This document shows positions 39,101 to 51,400 of a stretch of DNA of 64,000 nt, piece by piece. Source of the DNA: Vandiemenella viatica (lineage: Eukaryota > Arthropoda > Insecta > Orthoptera > Morabidae). Positions within the stretch are counted from its first letter, which is position 1, and each line of letters starts with the position of its first letter. Location: positions 187,142,437-187,206,436 of the forward strand of contig JARYHS010009186.1 in assembly GCA_031002005.1 (NCBI GenBank). The letters run 5' to 3'. A program made the position numbers and the translations under genes. The notes beneath the pieces were generated by a model. It had not been told where the DNA came from and made no database searches. It worked only from the letters and a program-made list of their open reading frames with translations.

Positions 39101-42100
39101 AATATATATTTTTGAAATTCATTCTCCTACCTTAAATAACGTAATTTTCATCGCACGTTTCTGCAGGCAAACCTCGAGAAGACTGAGAGTGAGATAATGG
39201 AGTTAAGTCAAAATGCTGTAAACCTAAAGTTTAATTTTCTGGAACTGACGGAGATGCGGCATGTGCTGGAGAAAACGGAAGGGTTCTTCATGGAACAAGA
39301 AGGGGCCAGTGGGTCGGACTCACTAACCAGAGCGCTTATACAAGAAGATGGAACGCAGCAGGCAAGCTCCACCAACAGGGGCCGCCTGGGGTTAGTAATA
39401 AAAACAAATAAGACATGAAAGTGCATGTTATATTTATATACCTATTTTCTGAATCACAATATTCTGCTAAATGTCTCAATTGTTCTGCAGTTCTTTAAAT
39501 TTGATAGCTCTCTGAAATATTTGTCTCCAGTTACAATTCTCCCTTGATTCTTTCCGCTACAGTCTAAGAAACTGAACAGCTTCTAAATTTTGCAAATGAT
39601 ATTTTCCATCTCATTCAGATACATTTCCTGTATGATACACTGATTGATACTTTGTATTCTAAGACACCAGAGCAACCTGCTTCATCACTAGTTGAACTAG
39701 GGTAGTCCCTCCAGAGCACTTGTGTGAATACTGTAATAGTTTGTCCAATGCTTCATCTGATTATTCTATTGTGAAAGTGTCTGTTTTCTCTGAACTCCTG
39801 TAAATTTTAAAAATTAGCTTACTCTTCTGTTGCTGTTGACTCAAAGTAAGTAGATTTCTTGTGATTATTATTATTCTCTTTTTTATTAAATTTTCATAAA
39901 ACTTCACTTGCAATCTTAGAAATCACATTTTTGAAATTTTGTCTCTGCATCCCTATATGTTCTTCTAGGATAAAAGTGATTTGTCATCTTCATTTAATAC
40001 AGATCATTTTAAAAAATATTTTGAATGAAGTGTACATTTTATATTTCATCTTCTGTTTATGCAAAGTTTTTGGTTTTGTCTTATAGTTAAAAATAAGTGT
40101 TTTTCTCACTATAAGACTGATCAGTTCCAACTCTCTACTCTCTGATGCTTGTTAATTTCTAAGAGTATTGTTTGATCACATGAGCTATATGCATAGAAGT
40201 TCAGTGGTTCCAATTACACATTAAACTGTAGGTCCAGTCATAATAAAGGCAAAAATAGATGCAGTGAAATTGGCACTGGAGAATGCATTTCATTGCAATT
40301 AAATAAAAATTTAAAAAATAAACTAGGCAATATTTGTTAATTTTAATATAATCAGTTTGTAGGTCTCAATAAATATTATCAGTTTCTGTTGTTCTTCCAT
40401 ATTTAGACGTTTATACACCAATTACTGTCGAATAATCCTTTTTTTGTTTTTTGGGGTAATTAAAAATAACCATTCATTAATTGCTTTGAAGCATAATACA
40501 ATCGGAAAATTTTATTTTATAGGTAAGGAAGTAAGGACAGGAATACAGTACCAAGTCAAAAGCTGAACAATTTGCCAGAAAAATTGGAACAATTTAAAAT
40601 TCATGTAGGGAAAATGTGCTGAAAATTCCATGAAAAGGATTTAACACAAAGAACCATGAAATAGGTGTTTAGGCAACTTGTTTCAGAGGTCTATTCTTTA
40701 TTGTAATTAAATTCATTATGATAATAGTGTCAATGAAAATGCTGTTAAGCAATGAAAAAGAGGAAGGATAGGGAAAGTAAACCCATCACTCACTTTCACA
40801 TGTGGTGCCTTTCTCTAATCTTCATTACTTAAATTAAAGTAACATGGCTGTAATCTTTTGTTTTGCATTTGTTGTCATGTATAGAAGAATTTTAATGCTT
40901 ACTTGAACTCTTATGTTTTGGGATTTATTACTCCAAATCAAAATCCTTTCAGGTTTTTATTAATTTCAATTAACATCACTAAATAAAATAATATGGTCTT
41001 CAAAATTATGGTAACATTGATATTTACCACTATAATAGGTTACCAACCTCTTGAGTGAGTTGTTGCTACACTTGAAGGACTGCACAGCCTAGGCTCAGGG
41101 CCCCCCTAGGAGGCACGAGGCCCCCCAGAAGGCTTGAGGCTCGTAGCATTTGCTACCTCCTGCTACGTGGTTAATCCGGTACTGATTAATCAGTCATTTC
41201 CCAAGCACTTAATGTTAACTTACCTGGCACTGGTGTGGACCCACAAGACCTAACAATTTTTTTACATGCTCAAATTCAAACACATAGGTATGCAAACATT
41301 ATTACTTATAACATCTAATACAAAAAAGGGAAACAAAACTGACATAGAAAGAGTGTAATGTGTTAATGTTATTGTATCTTTCAACATCTATTACTGCTTC
41401 TAATACACTCCTGGCAAAGATTTCCTTTGTTCTTGTGAAGTATGCTAGAATGCTCCATAGTTCGGATTCCATGTAAACCTTTAGGTCCCCTTTACCCAGT
41501 AGTATTACGAAATCAGATTAGGGTAGCCAAGGCACAGGCACATTGCATGGCAAATTGAAACTCTGTCACTGCTGTAAAGTTCTGATGTTAGTGGGTATTA
41601 AGAATTCTTTCAACACCATTATTACAGTGTCATTGAATGCAGCTTTCTTAAACGGTACTTTATACTACATGTGAGTGTTGCTAAATTATATATTGAATAA
41701 GCTAGAAATAAATGTTAATATCTGTAAGAAAGTAAATTATAGTTTTACTCAGGTTTGTTGCTGGGGTGATACCAAGAGAAAGGGTTCCAGCATTTGAAAG
41801 AATGCTTTGGAGGATATCACGTGGCAATGTTTTCCTGCGTCAAGCTGAGTTGGAACAGCCTCTTGACGAGCCAAACACAGTGAGTATGATTATGAATTAT
41901 TATAATTTTAAATTACAACAAAGAAAAGAATTATCATTTATGGAGCATCTATAAACTACATGCTTTGGTTAAGGGGGAAGGGGAAGCAGTGCTGCCAACT
42001 CTAAAAAAAAATTATGCTAAATTTAAAAATTCAAAAAATATGATTAAGTTTTTGGAAAATACTGAAAAACATGCCAACAAAATATAAGGGCCCATTAACA

Positions 42101-42459
42101 TGTTGACCAGAAAAATGTCTACCCGAAATAAACCATTAACAGATCTATCTGAACAACACTACTGCTCTACACTTCTATCAAAATGAAATCCTACCAAAAA
42201 ATAAATATACTAATAAACAATTCGGTCAAACATTATTTCTACCCAGTAACATCTGTACCATTTACGAACCCGATCACATGAAAACTCTACCATAAACATC
42301 TCTATCATGTGAATCTCAACTAAACATAATATCTACCATAAATATGTCTACCGCATTTACTCTCTATCAATCATAAACCTACCATTAAAATGTCCTTCAA
42401 ATCGTAAACCTATCAAAATAAAACTTTTGTTAGAATAATTCTACACACCCAAACATCTT

Positions 42460-42496
<37 letters not shown>

Positions 42497-45400
42497 CTAG
42501 CTTAAAGTTTTCTAAAATTACCGAAAAACAACTCTACCAGAATTTAACCCTAACAGAAAAGCCAAATTTGTTTATGTATCATGCAATGAAACCAACAGAA
42601 AATATTAATTAGCTTGTGTTGGTAAGAACTATATTCAATGTAGTCTTCACGGGTGTGCAGCCGGATGGTGTTTTGAAAACACAACGTTTCGACAACCAGC
42701 TCGGCTGTCTTCAGTCTACGCGGTGACTGCCAGCTTTCGTCAGCCTGTAGACACCGGACACCTGATGAAGACAGCCGAGCTGGTTGTCGAAACGTTGTGT
42801 TTTCAAAACACCATCCGGCTGCACACCCGTGAAGACTACATTGCTTCAGTACGCCGGGAAAGTCTCCACGCACACAACAAGAACTATATTGTTATTACCT
42901 ATACTATATTGTTGTAAATTTTATCTAAAAAATTATCTGAAACAAAAATTAAATATATATTTTAGTTAAAAATAAGAATAAACAATACAGGTTTAATGTT
43001 TTATTGTAATTAAATTAATTAAATTTGATAAAAAATCTATGTTAAATCGCTTTAAACTTAAAATTAACAAAATAACAATTCTTTGTGATAGATTATTCTA
43101 GTAAGTAAATTCCATCACTCCAAGAAAATCCTTGACTTATCAGGAAATGATTCTTAAAATATGGTATCAACTAAATTGAATTTTTTTCATGATAAATCAC
43201 TTGAAAATATGCTAAATTTAGCCAAAAAAATGCTAAATCGGCAGCACCATGGGGAAGGAGTTCAGCAGAAAGCTTCGCTGGGCTATGTCAAATTCACTTG
43301 CAAATGTTGAGCAGAATTTTCCCAACCAATAAACTTTCGTATTGTTTTGAAACAACACCGTTTTGATTATTTTATGTCATGTTAACTTCAGTGGATCTTT
43401 AATTCTACTGCTCGTTGAAGTGTTATTTCAATACAAAACTGTGACATGAAATGACAGAGAAATGTCTGCAGAGACTCTAAACACAGTTTTCAACTTCATA
43501 CCATGCTGGCATATAGTTCATTGCATTACAAATAATTTCAAGGCCTTATTTAGGTACTGATCTTCTAAATCTTTTTATGTGACATATTAGTAGCAATTTT
43601 TTGTTAAATGCAAAGATATCATTCCTTGATGATAGGGAAAACAAAATTATTGACTCACTGCTGTCCTTATTGCTACTGGCAGTTTCTGTCAATACAATTA
43701 GGATGACAATAATTTAGCTCTGTAAAATTACTTACTTCACTCATGTTTCTGACCTCATTTGTTTTGATAATTATTGGAGAATCCTACGTCCAAGTTTAAA
43801 AGAAACATTTTTCATGTTTTTATTTAATATTCTCATAATTAAAATATTTTCTCTGTGCTAAATACTATCTGAAAGCAGATAAGTGGTCATTGCATTAATT
43901 ACTTTTTTCGTTATTGGATGCAAATGGACTTGAGTTAGCTACAAAAAGGGGTTTCATTGATTTTTATCATTATTAAACACTAGTTACTCTTCAAAACAGA
44001 AGAGGAGGTATGAATATGGAATACTTTTGTGTGGTGTTAAGGGTCCAATAATTATCTCAAACTATCCATGAATTTGTCAGTCCATTTTTGGCAGATGAAG
44101 TATGAAAACTCTTCATCATAAAATTAAAATATGTCAGTTACATAGTGTGCAAAGATTCATTTCTTTAACTGCATTATTGCTGATTTAACATGTAATTTTT
44201 ATTTTTATTTTCCAGGGCAACCCTATTTATAAAACAGTATTTGTAGCATTCTTCCAAGGTGAAGAGCTTAAATCCCGGGTGAAAAAGGTATGCACTGGAT
44301 TCCATGCCTCACTGTATCCATGCCCAAGTGTGGCCAGTGAACGTACAGACATGCTTGCTGGTGTTTGCACACGTCTACAAGATTTGACCCTTGTAAGTTG
44401 TAAAATGCAGAACCAACGTTTATGAATAAAACTGCATTCAATTTCATTTTCTTACACATATCACTATTCAGTGAGGTATTAGTTTCAGCTGTTTTAAATA
44501 ATTAACATGTGTGAATTGATTATATACTAAAATTTGATCTATTGGTCTATGCAGAGGAGTAGTACAGGTTGCAAACAAGGGCAGATAGATTTGTTTGTGA
44601 ATATACCACAGAACACAATCAGTAACTAATATGTTAAAAGAGCTGGGTTGATAGTGGTTGGAAGAGAGGAGATGGGTGAAAAGGATGCTGCAATTGTATA
44701 AGTTGTCTATTGGTGATGAGTAGAGACCAGATTTTATGCAACATGAAAAACTAGAAATATGCACGAAGTGTCAAAATATGCAACATTATGTAGTACAAAA
44801 ACAGTATTTTTTAGATTTTTTCCCCTTCAAAATTTGCTTGCAATTAGTAAGTAAATGAATAACATATTGATAAATTCGATAATTAACAATTATTTAACTT
44901 TTTTTTTAAAATTTTCTAAGTGTAAATATTGGGTACTATTCTAAACATTCAATGGTAAAATTGTTCCTTTGATCTCTATACTTTTATAATTGGAAATGGG
45001 CCATTTCACATTCAATAGTGTAACTGGGCAATGTTTGTATTTGGGTGCTGTGTTAGCAGTCATTGTTCCTGGAAAAAGTTCACCCATCCCATTAATAAAG
45101 TTATCAATTTGATACAAAGGCTCAAATCCTGTATTATTGTTCAAAATATTTTCAAACTTCATTTTAAGTTTACACGGGAATACCTCTGGCACCTCATTTG
45201 GCACATTTTATTCATTAACTGAATAGATTCATTCAACGCCAAACCTTGAGTTTCAAGATTTTTAATTCTTGCAAGTATGTGGGAAAAATGAGCGCTAGTC
45301 GCAGCTATGGTTTTAATACTAGAATTGTTAAATGTTTCCTTGTACTGACAAATTGTCATAGCCTCTGCACTATAAAAGTTGTTTACTACACCTTTAATGG

Positions 45401-48400
45401 CCTCGAAATGTTCATTGTAAAACAATACAGCTTCAACCCACATTGTCCATTGAGTTACCACTGGTTCCGGAGGTAAAGGCCCATTTGGCATTTTTTTTCA
45501 TAGGCATTATTATGAGAACGTGCCTTAAAAAAATGTTTTCATTGTTGATAAAATCAGTTTATTTACACTCCCAACATAAGTAATTTATTTGCTAGCCTTT
45601 GTATTCCTTTGCTGCTACTGCTACTTGCCACTGTTTAATGTTGTTGTTGTGGGCCTTTCTTTTGCAAAGCTTATCTTGACATGATGGTCTGTTTGAAACT
45701 TCTTTGTGCATGAAATATTTTTCTCGGAAACTCAACAACATAAAACATTTCAGTGGTATGTAAATGTTCCAGGATAGTCACTATCCACGAAAAGACCACT
45801 TTTTTCAGGAGGCATGATATATATTAAACTTTGTACAAATAAATAAAAACTAAATGTGAAATGAGCCTGCGAACAATACCATGCATTACATGTTTAGTAG
45901 GAAGAGTGCTACAGTAGATGAGTGAAATGCAGAATGGCATAGTCCGTCTTTATGTTCCGTGAATCTACATTACTTGGTCACATAAAAATATCTATCAAAA
46001 CAATAGATGCATGACTAGAAGGTTTTGCTGGCTACCACCAAAGATTTTATTTATGAACTAGGGTCACATATTATAAATACAGCATGAAAATATGCATCAT
46101 CATTAGGTCTTAGGTAAAATATGTAATAACCGATGAAAATGGGCTTAATATGCAAATGCGTATGCAAACATGCAAATCCATATAATCCGGTCTCTAGTGA
46201 TGAGTCTTGGATGGTTATTGGTAGAAGAACAGGTGGCAGTATATGAAACTGAAAAAAGACATACAGTAATATTGTTGATACTGGTCTTGAAAAAGACCTA
46301 TTACTTTCAGGGTTGTTCATAATAACGCATTTGTGACGGAAAGCTCAGCCAGCAGTTCCATTGCCCGGTGGATACCTGATTGTACAGATAAGTCTGTTTT
46401 TCTGAGATTATTTTTCAGCATCCACCAATATCTTAAAATTACACATATCTTGAAAGTACACAAATCTTATATAATTCTTAGAGAGTCATAAAGAAACATT
46501 AACATTCTTTTGGTTAGGATTTTCAAAATGGAACATCTTAAACATTGTGGATGAGGAATAGGTAATATGCATAAGGCCTATAGGAATGGAAGCGTTGAGG
46601 GGGGAAAAAAAAAAGAAGGGAGAAAATGTTCTCTCGCTAGGTAATAACCTTGGGAAAGGTGTAGGCCCTCCTCTGTAGGCACAGGCTACCAGATGACAAA
46701 CTTATTCAAACCTAGTGCAATATTAGGTCAGGTAAAAGAAGATATAGGCTCACTTTGTAGGGGTTTTACTAAGGATGATGGAGTAGTGATACTGGGAGGT
46801 GCAGGCAATAGTATTGATAGGAACACAAGTTATAGTATAAAGAGTAACCTGGGAAGGTGATGAAGGAAACACAGCATACCAGGGTGAAATTAATTCGTGC
46901 TCTTTTTAAAATCGCTTGATATTATGCCTCACCGGTCCGAAGTCATGATGACCAGTCACACAGTTAAACCACGCTGTGAGGCAGGTAAACGTGCATATAG
47001 AGGTGCTACTTAGTTCTGATTTGGGGGTTGTGCCTGTGGACACAATAGATTGGTGAGATTTCACAGGGCATGGCCTGAACCTAAATAGAAGGAGGAAGGG
47101 GGTACTTTCTGAGTTGTTAGCTAAAGCTGGGAGCCCACTTCCAGTTATGACAGGGTCAGGACAGTGCCTTTTTTTTAAGGTTAGGGGTTGCTGGTGATGG
47201 ACTGGAAATAGATGATCAAAGGGATACTGATTGTAGATGCTAAATACAAACAAAATGTAAATGATTAAGAAATAAATGAAGCTGTTGAAATAATAACAGA
47301 TGTGGGTGCGACTGGAAACACAAAGATTAAATATCACAAAGTACAAGTATAATGACCAAAATAATACAATATGCAAACTTTATAGAGATACATGAACCAC
47401 AAGTGATTATGTGACAGATTTTTGGTTAAAAGAAGGAATGCTAGACAATGAGGTACATAGCTCATATATAGGCCTCACTAATAAACCCACTTGCCATCAG
47501 AATGAATGGTCACAGGCAGACAGTGTATACTAGCAATGAAGCCCATCCAGTGGCAAAACATGTTAGTTCCCACAATCTGAATACCTTCAACAACTGTTTC
47601 TCAGTTAGGGCGATCGGAGTTTGCCCTGACAAAACAACCTCCTCTGAACTGTGTAGATAGGAACTAGTCTACCAGAATATCTTGGACACCAGGCCTCAAT
47701 CTCCAATAAATCCCTCCCAACAGACCCAGCACATACTATCACTACTATTTATATTGCTTATATTTTATTTTTCCTACTTAAAGTTTTTCAAAATATACCG
47801 TCACTCAGTTCTTATGTTGATTGCCCACTTTCAATGATAATACACCTTCAGTATTATCGATTCAGTATTTGTGCTTTCCCCCTCTCCTATACTATCCTCT
47901 ATGCCGGCCTTGTCATGCAACCTCCATTCGCCAGATGGCCATCGACATGTACACTCTGGCTATGCCTGGTGTCTCACTTTTAGCAAGAATAATTCTAACC
48001 ATCAAACTATTGCGCATTTCTTGTGTTTGTTCTCTTTTATGCTCATCATTCCAAGCGCCTTCATCTGTGGTAAGTGTTGGGTCGTATTTCCCTATCCTTG
48101 TAAAAATATATATATATACACACAGGGTGAGGTATAATATCAAGCGATTTTAAAAAGAGCACGAATCAAGCTGTGTTGGAGAGAGGTGGAGGGGATAGCG
48201 TCAGTTAAGTTGGGCGTGAAATAGCATTCAGTCATAATGGAGCACTGGACCCCACCGCATTGTGCGTATGCTGTCAAAGCATTTTATCAAAACAATCGTT
48301 TGTACCAGCTAGCGCGTCGTGCATTCCACAATCACTTCAACATTAATCGGAATCAGCCAGTGCCAACTGCCTGTGCGATTAAAAAGTGGGTTGAGAACTT

Positions 48401-51400
48401 TGAAGAGATGGCGTCAATGACAAAAATGAAAACTGGGAGAACAAAACTGTGCACACACCTGAAAACATCGAACATGTAAGAGTTGCCACAGAGAGAAACC
48501 CTCGTCGCTCAGTTCGCTGGAACAACGCTACACTTGGGATTTCAAACAGAATGGTAAGAAGAATTTTACACCAAGATTTGCACTTTCACCCCTACAAAAT
48601 CCAAATGGTTCAGACCCTTACGGAAACAGATTATGTGAGCCAAAACTGGTTCTGCTTAGAATTTTTGGACTTGATTAATCAAGACAAGGACATTGTAAAC
48701 CATTCATGGATGAGTGATGAAGCTCACTCCATCTCTCCGGTTATGTGAACAAGCAGAGCTTTCGATTGTGGAGTGACGTTAATCCTAGAGAACTGTATCA
48801 CCAATCATTGCACTCTGCAAAAGTTACTGTGTGGTGTGCCATGTCTTCATTAGGGATCATAGGGCCATGCTTTCTTGAAGATAGCCTTTGGAATGCTTTA
48901 ACCGTGGCTTCACAGAGATACACAGACATGTTGGAAAACTTTTTTACTTCCCAACTTGCACACTTTGAAGACATTTTTCCAGCAAGATTTCGCAAGCTCC
49001 CTCATTGCTCGAGTAAGCATGAATATTGTCAATCGTTTGTTTCCAAATCATGTGATCTCCCGAAATGGGGATATTGCATGGCCCTCTCATTCACTGGATC
49101 TCACAACATGTGACTTTTTCCTGAGGGGTTATCTGAAAAGCAAAGTTTACCAACATAACCCTCCTCGAACAATTAAAGCCCTGAAAGAACAGATCCGACA
49201 GAAAGTTGTTCAAGTCACACTGGCAATGCTGTACAATGTGATGAGTCACTTCAAGGTCCTGCTGGAGGAATGTGTGCATCTAAACTGATGCTATCTTACT
49301 GGAGTTATCTTAAAAAATAACTGATGTTTTACTATTGCAGAAAATGCTTTTTCATGTATTTTATGATTATGATATAATTTTTTTAACAAAGTGTTTTTAC
49401 ATAACAGCCTTTTAAAAAATCTCTCTTTATTATGCCTCACCCTCTATATATACCTGAAAACATTTGTTCAAATATTGACAATCAATGATTTTCTCTGCTC
49501 TGCACCCAATGTTTTCTTTTCTCCCCAAAATTTATTAATTTACCGAATTTATTTAAAATTGAATGAGAATATTTGGTCTTCCCACTTTGTGCAGAAGTTT
49601 TTCAGAAATTTAATAAATTTACCAATGCCAGAACAGTGAATATACTCTATACTATCCTTTGGATTATAAAATCATAGACCCTATTGTCCCAATGCTGACA
49701 TACATATCTACAATACTAGGAATAAATATAACATTCATAATCATGAATTTATACTCTACTGTTAGTGAAAAATTGCAATATCCAGAAGAATGGTTTAATT
49801 TGCTTCAAAATGGATGGAACCAAAATGATTAACATAGCAGAGAAACTACCTCTTTTGTACGACCGGACAGGTTAATGTTACGCCAAGCTCCGTTGGTGCA
49901 GAGCCATCAAACAAAGTGAAAATGTGCAACAATGCTGGTAAGCGTAGTCAGTGTTAAAGGGCACAATATCTTCATGCGGGTGAATTCAAACAGGGCAGAA
50001 TGATTGGACTCTGAGAAACAAGTTTGTTGTATGGTGAAACTGTGGCTCATGTAGGAGACACTGGCTCATGTAGGAGACACTGGCTCATGTAGGAGACACT
50101 GGCTCATGTAGGAGACACTGCTATAACAATGATGTGCATGTGGAACCAGTGGATAGAAGTGACAAGCATGTACTGGACCTCGCAATGTAATCACATTGTG
50201 GGATGACCGATATCCTGTTCCCATGGCCATAACTGACAGAACAACTGCATCCACAGTGTTGGTTAAACGTTGGAGCACCATAATGGGTGTGGACATGTTT
50301 GTATCGATGGTTCAACACCGTGTGTTGAGGGCTGGACTGGTGGTACATATGCCATTGCATGCGATATCTGTAATATTCAAATGAGTGAAATGAAATTTCA
50401 AAGGTGTAGAACAGGGTTTGCAAGAATGGACATGGTAAGGAACAAAAGACTAAGGACACAGTAAAAGAAGAATCACTGCAAGGAAGGGTATAGAAGGCAT
50501 AAGGTGGTGTGGGCATGTAAACACAATGGAGAAGCACAGTGTACCAAGGAAAATATATGAAATGAAGCTACAAGATAAATGGCCTAGATGAATGCTGCGA
50601 AAGATGGGTGGGAGGAGTGTATGCTGAAGGGAGGAGTGTGTGTTGAAGAGAGGAGAGTCCTGGACCAAGGTACTGGCAGAAAGATGGTGCGAAGATAGAA
50701 TATCTTTTTTCTTTAAAATTGGCATTTGGATTTTTAGCCATTCATTCAGCATCATCTGTGTTTCATTTTCCTCAATTGTGATGTACTCTTCTAGAAGTGT
50801 TAATAATCTCAAGTGAAAGGACAACATATGACAAAATAAAACATTTAATTAAAACAACCCTTGCCCTGGACCAGACTCGAACCGGTGACCTCTGCAAAGT
50901 GTAGCCAGCTCGCTAGCCCCGCACCACAAGGCTGGTAAGATTGAAGATTGAGTGGCTAGTGTGCATAGCATACCTGACCAATGGCCTGGGAACTATGGAT
51001 GATGATGATGATTCTCTGGAAAGAAATGACTAATGCCTTTAAACAACTAAACAAATAGTTATGTGAAACATTTAATGAAATTCCCAATACAATTTTAAAG
51101 AAATGTTTCAGAAAATTAATTTAAGGATTAACAAATTATGTAGATAAAAATAATAATAGTTTCCAGCAACTAGCTGGATCTGCTTTACACACGAGTGTTT
51201 CATTTTCTTTTCTTTTCCCATCAACTCTCCGTCATCACCTTAGTCCGGCCAAGCCCTCTCTTCAGCACACATTCCTCCAATCTTCTCGGCCATCAGCCAT
51301 GCAAATAAAAATAATATATTATCTATACCGCATCATGAATTTTTTAATAGTAATAAGATAAACGGTATGTTAAAAATAATTGACAGCAAAGAAAAAGTAC

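Larger units (their letters stand above)
39391..41752. other. Intron 3 with two LINE tails and a GC-rich patch
   Basis: LINE 3' relics are listed separately. A GC-rich patch at about 41085-41165 (repeated GGCCCCCC and GAGGC words) stands out in otherwise AT-rich sequence. It may be one edge of an unrecognised transposon. Ends in the acceptor TTTTACTCAG at 41752. Confidence 0.45.

Noticed and set aside
45159..45491. Host gene exon on the - strand
   Set aside because: The frame resembles hAT transposase C-terminus and is frameshifted. No convincing splice borders.
46906..47376. 156-codon - strand frame
   Set aside because: Antisense to the LINE ORF1-like fragment, and its end is the solo mariner terminus. 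No domain.
47821..48153. Overlapping 110-, 88- and 76-codon frames
   Set aside because: They run into the mariner terminal repeat, share no domain and occur on both strands.
50866..50935. tRNA gene on the - strand
   Set aside because: The B-box-like motif is present, but the ends do not form an acceptor stem and no anticodon arm is clear. Kept only as a possible SINE head.
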